Origin: Halicephalobus mephisto
Taxonomy: Eukaryota > Nematoda > Chromadorea > Rhabditida > Panagrolaimidae
Length of the DNA stretch: 64,000 nt
Direction of reading: 5' to 3'
Assembly: GCA_009193035.1 (NCBI GenBank)
Contig: SWDT01000149.1
Location: 1-64,000, forward strand
The position numbers and the translations under genes were made by a program. This document shows, one piece after another, positions 21,322 through 32,690 of the stretch; within the stretch, counting starts at the first letter, position 1; every line of letters starts with the position of its first letter. The notes beneath the pieces were generated by a model that was not told where the DNA came from, did no database searches, and worked only from the letters and a program-made list of their open reading frames with translations.

Positions 21322-24300
21322 ATCAAGTGATCCAACGGAAATTAAATCAATATGAGGATTCGTTATTGAAAATTGTTGTTTATGATGGCTTGAACAATGT
21401 TAAATCTGGAAGTCATGGATCTAAAGTGTACTTTGCTAAAAGAGAAGATCTAGATTTTGATTTTTATCTTTCTGGAATGGTTTTTATTAAAGACCATGTG
21501 GTTTATCTGCAAGATGATGAAAAAATAGTTTCGTTAATTTGTACTAATATCCCCAATCAAGATCAATTAATCAAGAAAACTATTTGTGAAGGCAATGAAA
21601 ACATCTCAACTAGTAGACGACAGAGATTAAAGTCGATTTTTCAATATTTTGTTGGAAAATCTAAGAAAATTCACGCAGTTTTTTATTCAAAAGAAATCGA
21701 AAATTATCTTCAACTTGACGAAAACGATTTTATCAGTGTCAGTCTTTGCGGAAAAAATTTGGACAAAACGGTCATTTTAGCGAGATATCTGGCACAGGAC
21801 TCAAAAGTAAAAACTTTAATTAAAAAAGTAGAAAAAAGAAACATAACCTCTAAGAATTACTCTATTAACAAAAGTGAGGTAATTACTGTTCCTAAAGATG
21901 CCACTGAATACAAATCCAGGAAAGATGTCATCGGAATCCACTTTGGTGCGACTGAATGTGTTTTGTCTGTTTCTAGGAATAATGAAACACATGTTATTCT
22001 TTTCGATAACTCCGCAAATGCTGCAGAAGGCTTAAGGACAGAAGCCATAATTTCCTTCGAAATGGAAAATCCGATTTTCGGACAAGCTGCTACAAGACGA
22101 TTGTTAACAAAACCTGAAACTGTAGTTTTGGATTCTAAAATGGTCGACTTTAAAGATGTTGATCGATTACGACATCTATGGCCATTTGTAGTTCATGACA
22201 AATATGGAACAACGTCTTCCATAGGTGTCCAGACTCATGATGGGTATAAAACAGTATCCCAGGCAGAAATCAGCAGAATTTTACTGAAAGGAATCAGAAA
22301 AGCATCTAACGCTTACCAACATGATGTAGAAGATCTAAACCATTTCAAAAGAGTCGTTATTACAGTACCGGCTTATTTCTCAGACATCTATAATTACGGT
22401 CCGAATTCATTGAACCCTGTCATCGAAGCAGCGGAACTTGCGGGAATCGAGTTAATCGACATTATCGAGGAAACCCATGCTGCTCTGCTATATTATCTCT
22501 CTAAACCTGAGCATTCTGAGTGGAGATCTTCTGGAAATACAATAGCAGTTTTCAATTTATGTGGTGGAACGGGGATTTTCAAAATCTACGGAATCACGGA
22601 AGAAAAAAGGATTGATGAAGAATTTAAAAAAGACGGATTAGTTTGCGGAAGAGATATAGATTTGGTGATTATGGATTTGATTAATGAAAAAGTCAAAGAA
22701 TACGGTATTAATCCTAAAGCTACTGAAGTTGGAATGGCGAAATTATTAATATTATCGAAGAGAATCCGAACAGATTTCTTCACTCTTCAAAAGACAGAGT
22801 AAGTATTTAAATGTGTAATTTATATAAACTGATTACTGTAGGTTTAATCCATACGAATTAGACACTAAAATTGAAGGAATTTGTGAAATTACAAAAACGG
22901 AATTCGAGGAAAGACTTTCATCTAACTTTCCTACTTTGCTAGAAATTGATGATCTTTCTGAAGAATTACAAGCTGCAGTCAATGTTGTTTTTCTTGCCGG
23001 AGGAACTTGTAGAATTCTTTTCATTCAAGAAAAGATTCGATCAATGTTTCCGAAAGCTAAAATTGTTATTGATGGACAACTGGAGATTATAACAGCTATA
23101 GGAGCTACCGTTCATGCTCTTCAGATTAGTAGTAATGATACCAAGCCATTTGTTAGTTTTCTCTCGAAAGAAAGATTGAACACTAGGAATGGGATCGTAA
23201 GTACTATCGACAATTGTGGCATTATATATTTCCCTAAATTGGTCAAGGAATATAGACCAAGAACAGACATCATGGGAATCGATCTCGGATCAACTAGATG
23301 TGTTTTGGGTATTTCTAGAAATAGACAAATCCATGTTATTCCAGTTGACAACTCTTCTCCTGGAGACCTCTGGACAGAATCTGTAGTCTCATTTGATGAC
23401 GAGAAACCGATTATTGGAAGAGCAGCGATCAGAAGATTCAGAACCAAACCTGATTATGTTATTATGGATTATAAACTCCTATGTGACGGATATTGTTTTA
23501 CTCAGCGAACGAATTACAGAGAAAAATTGTGGGGATTTAAATTTGATCTGAAAGAAGGAAAGGAACCAGAGTTCACCACTCAAACATATCAAGGACAAAA
23601 AACATTCGCTTTAGCAGAGATTAATGTTATTTTCTTGGAACGCATGGCAAAAGCAGCAAGTGAATATCAGGATGGGTTTAATAATGGAAATCCAGTTAAC
23701 AAAGCAGTCATTACTGTACCACAATATTGCCGAAATGAAAGACAACAGTTTTCTATTGACAGTGTTATTGAAGCTGCTAAAATGGCTAATATCGAAATAA
23801 TAGACATTATTGAAGAGACTCATGCTGATCTCCTCTACTATTTGTCCAATGATAGGTATTCTGAAATGATCGAACCAGGAATGAATGTTGCTATTTTTGA
23901 CATTGGAGGTGGAACAGGACTTTGTCGGATTTACAAAATCATCGAACAAAATGACAAGATGACAGGTATCATAAGCGGATTTATTGAATGTGCTTTTTCT
24001 GGACGGGATTTTGATGACAAAATTATGCAAGCCATCGAAGATATGATTGAAGACAAGCATGATTATGATTTATCTATGCTTCGGCCGCGGCTACTTCAGG
24101 CAGCGAAGAAAATCAAACATGACTTGTCATTTGATGAAAAAACCGAGTAAGCTAATTTAATTACTTGATTTTTAATTGCATAACACTTTTAGATTCGATC
24201 TATTGGATATCCACCCACGTTTGGAAGGTATCTTTGAATTTACACGAGAGTGGATTGAAAAATATTTAAAATTTGACTTAACCTATCGTGAAGTTGACGA

Positions 24301-25060
24301 AAAAGAACTATATTCCCTTTCAAAAAGTAAACCATTGAGGGTACAACGATACAAAGATAACTATTGGATGGGACTCCAAGACAACCCTCCTGTGGAAAAT
24401 GTTAATGTAGTTTTTTTAGCTGGAGGAACGTCTCGAATTCCTTTAATTCAAAGCAAAATTAAACAATTGTTTCCAAACGCCAAGATGTTTATTGATGGGG
24501 AACTAGAGATCATCACAGCTACAGGAGCTGCTATCCATGCTCTCCAAGTTCTCAGCGGAGAAGTCGAACCTTATATTCATCTTCATAAAGATGGTGATCG
24601 GAACGGCGATAACGCCACCAATCCAGAGGGACTGCTAACAGTCTTAGCAAAGATTTATCGATCGCGTTGGGTTTATATTTTAAGGAGTGTTTATAACGGT
24701 TTAATTACCCAATTTTGAAATTTGTGTTCGGAATAAAGTAACGACGAGACAACATTTCGAACAGATGGGATTTGAGATTCTGATGATCTTAATATTAATA
24801 ACATTGTACGAAATGATAAAAATCTTGGTAGAAAAGTCAATGAAAAACAACAGATTAAAGATGATATAACTTCTTTATCTTTTTTAAAAACATTGCCTTT
24901 GGGAAAATTTGAATCAAAATTTGGAAATTTTCTACCTTCGAACGATGATATTTCCATAAAGTCTAGTCCATCAGGTCAAATTCGAAACCCTACTTCGAAT
25001 ACCAGATCTCACAGGAACGTCGTTGAAGATGATGAAATAGGAAAATTAATGGAAAAATAA
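21322..25060 (+). CDS. Double HSP70-type ATPase protein (two actin-like ATPase modules, no substrate-binding domain)
   Basis: Exons 21322-22798, 22842-24146, 24193-24593 and 24777-25060 encode about 1,154 residues. The first exon follows TTTAG, so the start codon lies in an unidentified upstream exon. A roughly 200-residue N-terminal region is unrecognised. Module 1 (about residues 200-590) has GIHFGATECV, VITVPAYFSD, FNLCGGTG and VVFLAGGTCRI. Module 2 (about 635-1050) has GIDLGSTRCV, VITVPQYCRN, FDIGGGTG and VVFLAGGTSRIPLI. These correspond to HSP70 phosphate-1, connect, phosphate-2 and adenosine segments. In module 1 the key Asp of both phosphate loops is replaced (His and Asn), so it may be ATPase-dead. 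No chaperone substrate-binding domain or EEVD end is present; a hydrophilic tail ends EDDEIGKLMEK. The last intron uses an unusual acceptor (TTTGAG); without it the frame stops at 24718. Lineage-specific divergent family, function unknown. Confidence 0.75.
24698..24719 (+). other. SL1-like 22-mer inside the last intron of the HSP70-like gene
   Basis: It matches the nematode SL1 leader at 20 of 22 positions (mismatches at leader positions 16 and 22) and begins GGTTTAATTACCCAA. It is followed by ATTTGTG, not by a GT donor, so it cannot be a working SL RNA gene. A second relic is at 44085. Confidence 0.6.
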
Positions 25061-25425
25061 TTTATATCGTGAAATATTTTTTAATTCCTTTTGTAAAATT
25101 CTTAAATTGAATAAATTAATTTCAAAGACCATTGATCAAGTTCCAAGACAATTAGACTCGCTTTTTTTCTTCAAGCTGAAACCACAGTTGATGTCTATCC
25201 AACAGCTGCCAAGATTTGTAAACTTGGATGTTACTACGGAAGGCAAATGCCCCTCGTCGGTCCGTCTGTGCGCAGCGGACAAAGTGGTGTGACCCCGATC
25301 GCCGTTGGCTCGCCTGGTCTGCCTCTCATAAACTTCCAAGAAAATCTTTCTTCAATCTTTGCGCAGATGCTGACGTGTTCCTTTTCTCTAATACAATTTA
25401 AATGTAATTTCAGATAAAATTTAAA
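25061..25425. promoter_or_regulatory. Promoter and 5' leader of the FKBP gene
   Basis: It contains a less AT-rich patch (25230-25320, with GGCAAATGCCCCTCGTCGG). It ends in AATTTCAG at 25406-25413, 12 bp before the ATG, a likely trans-splice acceptor for the FKBP mRNA. Confidence 0.5.
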
Positions 25426-26330
25426 ATGTCTCAAACTTTGGCATTGTTCTTTTTTGGATTCTGTTTCCTTGTTCTAGCCAAGGAGGAATCCGGGACTTTC
25501 CAAGGACAGAAGCTTTCTTGGACCGATGACGACGGATTAGAGGTCAAAATCATCCGTCCCATTTCCGAAGACAAATGTCAAATCAAGAGTCAAGCAGGGG
25601 ATGTCGTGGAACAGTACTACAAACTAGTCGACAAAGACGGAAACGAAATCGGCAGCAACTTTGGCAAAAAACCGTAATTATTAGTTTTATATAATTCACA
25701 CAATATTTTTATTCAGATACAAATTCACCCTCGGCAAAGGTCAAGTCATCGAAGGAATGGACCGGGCTATGACTGGCATGTGTATTGGGGAAAAAAGAAA
25801 AGTCGTTATTCCTGGGAAACTCGGTTTCGGAGACAGCGGACGTGAGAGAGACAACATCCAATCTGACCAAACCCTCTACTACACCGTTCAACTCGTTGAT
25901 CTCTTCCGTGCCGTCCCCGGAGAGTCCTGGAAAGAAGATGACGGACTTGAAATCGAAGTTACTCACAAAATCGACCCTGAAAACTGCAAAAAGTCAGCTC
26001 CTGGGGACTTTATCCATCAACAGTACACTCTCCACTTAGAAGACGGAACTTTTGTGGACAGTAGTTTCTCCAGAAATGAGCCTTTCAAATTCAAGTTGGG
26101 GGCGAAGCAAGTCATCGCTGGAATGGACAGAGCCATGACAGGTGAGATTCATAGTTGTGAAAACATGATTTAACATCTTTGCAGGCATGTGTGAAGGTGA
26201 AAAGCGTAAGGTCAAGATTCCCAGTGACCTCGGATACGGACCAGAAGGAAGACCCCCACAGATCCCCGGAGGAGCCACCCTCTACTTCGATATCGAACTC
26301 GAGAAGTTGATCAAGAAAGATGAACTCTAA
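25426..26330 (+). CDS. ER-resident FK506-binding protein with two PPIase domains, KDEL-terminated
   Basis: Peptidyl-prolyl isomerase of the endoplasmic reticulum, like the nematode fkb-3/4/5 group involved in collagen folding. Exons 25426-25673, 25717-26141 and 26185-26330 give 272 residues. A signal peptide ([18 protein letters not shown]) is followed by two FKBP domains, about residues 45-140 and 155-262. Each has a [19 protein letters not shown] segment and GEKRKV(V/K)IP, and the chain ends LIKKDEL, an ER retrieval signal. In both domains the Trp that floors the FK506 pocket of FKBP12 is Met (GMDRAM). In domain 1 the DSS motif is also changed (IGSN), while domain 2 keeps [17 protein letters not shown]-like signal at 26454. 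Orthology to one named fkb gene cannot be fixed. Confidence 0.95.
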
Positions 26331-27559
26331 ATTTTAAAACGGGCCTGTATATGTTGTTGAGTTTTACTGGGTTTTCATCTTCCTAGAAAACAACCTTATT
26401 CAATGCCTGAAAGTATATTGTTACATTGAGTGTATAATCATTATTTAAGAATTAAATAAAACGAAGTTGTCAGGTTTAATTACGTTCAGACAGAAATACA
26501 GCCATATAACCGTTGTTGAAATCATTGACAATGAATATAAAGATAGAAGTGATCCTATTATTGAGATAAGAATATTTGAGAAGTAGTAGACTGAACTACC
26601 CAAGTCTTGTAACGTATTCTATATTCTTAAGAGTTATCTTATCAGTTGAATACTTTTTAAATATAGATACGGTCATAAATTTTCCAATCTTTTTCATCTT
26701 ATTTTTACATTTCAACTAGATATTTTTAGGCAAATAAGAGGCTCTTTTATGATTTTCCAGAGTTCAGTACTAGTGAATTCTAGTTGGACTTTTATGAAAC
26801 TTTAATAATTATTGCAATTGTTTGTGAATCAGAAAGATTCAGTTTAATGATACATCGATAATTGGTAAATTTCGTGAGCAATCATCTTTGAATAGAAAAA
26901 ATATGTTAATTTTTTATTGAAGATAAATCAACTTTTATTTTATTTTTCTAAAGAACTATCTATTACATTGAAAAACTAAATATTTACAGTATGGTTTGTG
27001 ATTTCGAAACTGTTGTAATTTGCTTCAGATCTCATAGCTTTTAAAGTAGAAATTTCAGCGATATCGTGGATAACTCAAAGTATAGAATCTCTTTTGAAGA
27101 TCCCAGCAATATACAGTACTGTCCTAATGTTGTATAACAAATTAAATCACAATAGATTCCAAACTATGAATAACTATTATTATACAACTTTAGGCTTCGA
27201 TTACCAAGTTCCAAATCATTCCGGTAAATTTCACTGCAATTTTAATTGCTTTTACAATACTTCAATTGTCCTGATCTGTTCATCGTGTTAAAGTAAAGCA
27301 TCAATCGAATGATATTGTCCTTATAATATATCCCTAGCATTTGTTACTCTTTGATATTTCGTTTTCTTATATTTAATCAATGAACATTCTTGTTCACTTA
27401 TTGATTATTGGTTCTCTGGGTGAAATGAAAACTACTTTATCAGCAAATTTTGCCAACAGCCCATCTACGTGACTTTCAATTTTTTGCATTAAGCACTTAA
27501 AATTATAGCTTGCTGTCTGAGAAAATCGAGCATCTCAACGAATTAAAATTATCAAATTG

Positions 27560-27910
27560 CCCAAACTGATTTGGAGATTTGTATAATAGATAGTAGTAGT
27601 GAGTAAACACACAAGTGGAAGTTTGTTCCTCAATCCAATCATTGGCACATGCCGTACACACTTTATATAATATTTTTATGAAAGTACATGTCATTGATTC
27701 GTCCTTATGTTAATATAATATAAACATTATTACTTATTAATACAGTAATGTGTATATTATATAACCGCAAAAGTGGAACAATGGAATGTAAATTCATAAA
27801 AAAACACTTGAAACGCGTACGGCACGTACCAATAGAGAAATCGAAAACAAATTTCCATTTGTGCCATCACTCATCACTACTATCTATTTTGTAAAATGTG
27901 ATCATAATCT
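27560..27910. repeat. Diverged inverted repeat
   Basis: On the minus strand around 27700-27570 GTGCCAATGATTGG...AACAAACTTCCACTTGTG...CTCACTACTACTATCTATT is matched on the plus strand at 27828-27895 by GTACCAATAGAG...AACAAATTTCCATTTGTG...CATCACTACTATCTATT. The arms of about 75 bp are roughly 80% alike by eye. Confidence 0.5.
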
Positions 27911-28075
27911 AAACAACTTAGTAATTCTACTCCTTCAAGGTGCTCAATTTACTCCATTCTCTCAAACAATCGATTTTATCTAGTGATTCTTCTTCATAGC
28001 GTTTTTCCTGCACGATGCAGGATCCACTATACTATACTATACAAAGATCAGACAATTAGACAGACTAATTAGCTT

Positions 28076-28310
28076 CCGGGTCGCTTGATATCATCTTGAT
28101 GCAACCTTCCTTCTGCTGACTGGCTTGCCACAGTAGTCTGGCGTCTGGGTTTTTCTGAGTCCTCGACGTGTTCCATGATATCTTTTCCTCAGGTTTTCGC
28201 ATTTTAGGATTAGGCGAGCCTGATGTCTTCGGCTAGGAGTCGAACCCGAATCTTGCAACTTTGTAGTTACGTGTACTACCAAGGACTCTTAGAATTACAT
28301 AGTGATGTTG
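28076..28310 (-). mobile_element. tRNA-derived SINE-like element
   Basis: On the minus strand, TGGTAGTACACG (28281-28270, A-box-like) is followed 35 bp later by a perfect B box GGTTCGACTCC (28246-28236), the layout of an internal Pol III promoter. The anticodon-arm region can form a GTAAC/GTTGC stem. A tRNA-unrelated body follows to about 28076 (AAACCTGAGGAAAAGATATC... GCGACCCGG). The tRNA fold is incomplete, so this is a SINE or tRNA pseudogene rather than a working tRNA. Confidence 0.45.
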
Positions 28311-29860
28311 GTGGTAAAAACTGCAGCTCTACATAATGTGTTTTTTGAGAAACTCAAAGATCTAAATAACAGAAGTGTTAAAGTTTGAGATGGACCGGAA
28401 TGTAAGAACCACGAATAGAATATAATTATATCACACTTTACTACTTAGAGACATGCTGATATCTCAGGTAATCTTGCGGCTTTTATACTCTTGCACTAGA
28501 ACACGCGGTAGTAAAATAACGCGTACTGGGATATAATAAAAAATAGAGACTAACTTGTCCCAACAAGAAGAAAAAGTTATTGTTGAATTTTAATTACATA
28601 ATTATATGGAGACAAGGTTACGAACTACCGAAATCCGTGGTTCTGAAGTTGTTTTTTAAACGAAGTCTGGAATCCATACCTTCTGAAGCCATCAGATATT
28701 TGATTTCTATATGCGATATATCATTTTATGTAAGATTTAATTCCGAATTTAACGAGATATAAGGTGGAATAGTTAAATAAAAATTCGAAAAGTTATAGTG
28801 AAAAACATGTTATAAAAAAAGCTATTGGTTTTCGAACTTTCTAATTGAACTTTGAACTGATTTCGAATTAATTCGAATTCTAACTGAATTGGTTTTAATC
28901 GAAAATCGAAGATTTTGAAAACTCGACGATTCCGGTTATAAATCAGTTAAGTTCAGCTCATCTTCAGAGATCAATAAACCCATATCAACTGCAATTTTAT
29001 GGCTCCGTCCTTAACTAAAAATTCACATCATGTGATTTTTGATTGTGCTTGCATTAAAATCTTTTTCATGAACTTTCATATGACATTTCATAGATTTCAT
29101 ATTTTCGTCATCTTGGACGGAATGGATCTTTATCTTAGAAACTTCTTCATAAGTATGGAAAACTAATGTAAGTCACTTACTTAATTTTTACGAACATAAA
29201 CTTGTAGTAAAGTAGATATAGATATTAGTGAAGCTACTAGAATGATAAATTATATTTTGTATTATATTTGTACTGGCAATATAAATACAATTATACAATT
29301 ATATGCACTATTATTGTTTTCCAATTTTTAATTATGTGTTTAAAACAATGTAATGGCGCATTTTTAACAAAAATTCGTTAATCATATGCTAAGGAAATAA
29401 TTAAATAATAAAATCTGCATTAAATTAAGATTTACCACAGATTCTCAGGACTCGACAATGGCGCGCTCTCAGAGTTTTCTTGCAGGAGTCAGCAACCGAC
29501 ACAGGTGAATGCAATATTAATACATAATAAACAGTTGTATTTTTGTTCTAGTGGCTTCACTAATAGATATAGTTAAGATGATAGATTCTTTTTTGAACGC
29601 AAGGACCGTAGGTTCCTACTGTACATGCAAATCCAAGGTTCATTCTTTACTAAATTAAGATGAATGAAATAAGATCCTTATTCAACTATTACCATCTGAA
29701 CTAAGAATGACTCTGATCATTTAAAGAATAAACTGAAAACATTATTATATGATAGTTATTCTCTTTGCCTCATATTAGTTTCGACCTCTTTCTTTTTTAA
29801 ATCAATTTCCTTCTTACTTAACTGAGATATTAAATTAATTCAACTATCAAAAAATTAATA

Positions 29861-30720
29861 TTAGGTTGAATCGTTGAAACTTGGTAATTGTTTTAAATGT
29901 ATTTTCTTCTAACTAAATCAAATTCAATCTATATACAAATCATCATTATCTATAGCCTTCTGTCAACGACCTAGCAAAGGCTCAATACTTTCACAATAGA
30001 ATTCAAAGGGTTTCGAAGCGAAAAACTTTGAGAGCCATAAATAGAAATTATTGCGATCATGGAAAACTAAATTCTTTAGCTCGTTCTGAAAACTTCTGAA
30101 GAGATGATAGTCGGAAGGGGCAATATCTGATGAATAAGCTGGGTGTGGAAGCATAACTCCTCTGAGATCCGTTAATTTCTGGGAAATTACTTTAGCAACA
30201 TGAAGGCGCGCATTATCGTGAAAATAGTACATGCGATCCTGTTTTCTCTTCAAAGCTTCTTGTACTTCATCCAATGGCTCGCAATACTTCTTGGAGGAAA
30301 TCGCCTCGTGAGGTTCTAGAAGTTCCTAGTAGATAATTCCACATACACCCCACCAAACACTAAGTATAATCTTGCGGCTAAACCAATCAGAGTTTGAAGT
30401 GAATACTTCGATTTGATTCATAGAAAGCCATTGGCGCTTCCGTGTATAGTTCACATAGAGCACATACTTCTCATTCGCAGTGATGAGATTGTCTAGTCAT
30501 CCCTTGTTCCATTTGTAGTCAAGTAGGAACATACATGCGTTGACTCTGTTTTGAAGCTGATCGTCATCAAGTTGATGTAGAACCCATTAAAAACGAAAGA
30601 AATTGTAAAGCTTACAAAACAGGAGAAGCAACTATTGTATAGCCAAAAAACAACTACTGAAGATAAAAGTGAATTAGTTGTGAAATTACTGTTCAGATCT
30701 TTCATTGCGCTGTTGCACAG
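29861..30720 (-). pseudogene. Decayed mariner transposon (transposase remnant)
   Basis: The minus strand encodes the C-terminal half of a mariner-family transposase: TANEKYVLYVNYTRKRQWLS, IILSVWWGVCGII, HDNARLHV, HPAYSSDIAPSDYHLF (the second and third catalytic blocks of the DD34D class), ending near 29925. It is inactivated by a TAG near 30328 (IIY*ELLEP), a TGA in place of Trp near 29970 (LLGR*QKAID), and frame breaks upstream of 30500. TTAGGTTG at 29861, preceded by TA, is a typical mariner terminus. The N-terminal DNA-binding half and the other terminus were not convincingly found. Confidence 0.85.
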
Positions 30721-30949
30721 TCTTCTATTAGATAAGGAAAAATTTGAGCGCGAATTTAAAGGGAAAAAGTATTTACTTAAACTAAATCTTCTTAAGACAG
30801 ATCTTAAAATATAACCGGGATCTGACTTAATTAAGTAATAGATTAGATTCCTAATTTGCCACCTTTTGCTTTTTTAAAGGCCATCAGATGCTTCGGTATT
30901 ATGGTCACTATGGCACACACTTATCCTAAGGAATTTTATTCAAGCTGTT

Positions 30950-31420
30950 TTGAGAGAATCCAAATCCTTGTGGAGCATAGCAAAAACTTTGCTCTTTAAG
31001 TATTTCAGACACCAAAACCCACTAGTCTCAAATTCAGCAAATTCACTGATCACTTTTCATGTGCTGAAATCAATCGTCTTTAATCTTCTTTGCATGATAT
31101 ACTGATGCAGAGTTCTGTTGAAAACTCTAATTCCAGCTTGTGAAGTTCCATTGAACCCAAGGTTTCACAGCATGTTGTGGGATATATATCTATTCGATAT
31201 TAGTCTTGTAATTTACAAAAAATAAGTGAGATCTCTTCGTCGAAGGTGATGCTGCTTTAAATCATCATAAGTTTTGGGTATGTAACCATCTGAACGATCT
31301 AGTCTATGAAATTGATAGTGAAAATTTTGCAACCTAAGACCTTGCTGTATTTGCTAGTAAAAGACTTTCTTAATAGTAAAAACTTTTTCGTCAATCCAAA
31401 GCATGTTGAGGTGCGAGTCA
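30950..31420 (-). pseudogene. Possible second, older transposase remnant
   Basis: The minus strand has fragments such as HLNMLWIDEKVFTIKKVFY (near 31390), resembling the W(S/I)DEKxF block of Tc1/mariner transposases, and GIRVFNRTLHQYIMQRRLKT (near 31110). They lie in frames broken by stops. The match is short and the family is not certain. Confidence 0.25.
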
Positions 31421-32077
31421 AATAAAAAACTGATATCATCATGTTTCTTTTTTATTTTTCCTAATTTCTTCCAAAGTGAAAATTGAGAAATAATTTTGGT
31501 GCCATTGCGAAGCTCTGGACAGCAGCCTCACAATCAGTTTAAAAATATTAAACTTTTTCTTTTTTAAAAAATTCCTTGCAATTGTTTCATGCGCTCAAAC
31601 TTTTTTCACTCTGTAATTGGACGATGCCTTAGGCATTCATTGAGTAGGTTGAACTTTCTTCTTCGTGGCTAAAAATCTTTAAATCCTGTGTAAAGCAATC
31701 AATGAACTCGATGGATTCTTTTCTTAACTTTTTTGAATCAATGTTTAAATTTTCTGTGGATTGACCTATTGTTCATAGATCTTTGAATTTCCTGGAAATA
31801 GATCTTTGAACAGTCTGAATGAACTTTCCTTTCACTCATTGATTGACTGTTCAATGAAAAGGAATAATCTAATTAATTAAGAGATTAGTGCTGATAACTG
31901 GTTCATATAACTTTTAGGTTTTTGGAATAGATAGTCAAGATTATACTGATAATCAAAATTCACAGAGGTATGTCTGAAAGCTATAAAATTCACTTACCTT
32001 TTCAATTGTGCTTTAACTTTTAGACAAAATTACCTCACTGGTAAATAAAAACAAAAATCACAGAAATTTATGTACAA

Positions 32078-32306
32078 CGCGTTTTTTGAGAGGATCGAGG
32101 GAAATCGGCAAATTTCAAAGTTGTGTTGTTTTTTGCTGATTTTCGTCCATATAATCATGTAGAGATATCATTGCGAAACTTCGAAATCCGGACCTTGAAG
32201 TTTCGCAATGATATCTCTACATGATTATATGGACGAAATTTCAATAAGAAATGAAAAACTTTTGCGATTTGTTATTTCAGCCCTTGATCCTCTCAAAAAC
32301 GCGTTA
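32078..32306. mobile_element. Foldback element with double inverted repeats
   Basis: Outer arms AACGCGTTTTTTGAGAGGATC and GATCCTCTCAAAAACGCGTT bound the unit. Inner arms of about 38 bp (CGTCCATATAATCATGTAGAG... and its exact complement, about 32146-32233) meet around AATCCGGACC. There are no coding sequences. Outer-arm-like sequence (AAACGCGTTTTTTAG) recurs near 33571. Confidence 0.75.
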
Positions 32307-32690
32307 TATAAATGTTGTGAAGTCTTTCTAATCTTATGATTTTACAATTTAATCCTAAAAAGATTTTTATTGGTTCATATATAAATGTTATGAAGTCTTT
32401 CTAATCTTATGTATGATTTTACACTTTGATCTTCAGATAAACCTTTCATTGACTCATATATAGATGTTCCGAGATCTTTCTAAACTTGTTCTCATTGGAA
32501 TTTCATGTTTCTATCCCCAGATAAATCTTGTGTAGATTCATATATAGATGTTGCGAAATGTTTCTAATCTTATATATGATTTTACACTTTTATCCTAAAA
32601 AGACTTCTATTGATTCATATATAGATGTTGCAAAATGTTTCTAAATTTATTCTATCTATGATTTCATGCTTTTACTTCCGAATATGTATT
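32306..32690. repeat. Imperfect tandem array, roughly 80-bp unit, 4-5 copies
   Basis: Each unit starts TCATATATAGATGTTGCGAAAT-like, continues TTTCTAATCTTATATATGATTTTACACTTTTATC and ends AAAAAGACTTCTATTGA-like. Copies diverge from one another. Confidence 0.65.

Larger units (their letters stand above)
26331..29860. other. Gene-poor interval
   Basis: No supportable gene. It holds a diverged inverted repeat (about 27560-27910) and the SINE-like unit at 28076-28310, both listed. The rest is AT-rich sequence without splice-supported frames. Confidence 0.6.

Noticed and set aside
26474..26484. Third SL1-like start (GGTTTAATTAC)
   Set aside because: Only the first 11 bases match before divergence to GTTCAGAC; this could be chance.
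31327..31336. CAACCTAA as the second terminus of the mariner at 29861
   Set aside because: Only eight bases match, no adjacent TA, and the implied element length and internal sequence do not fit.
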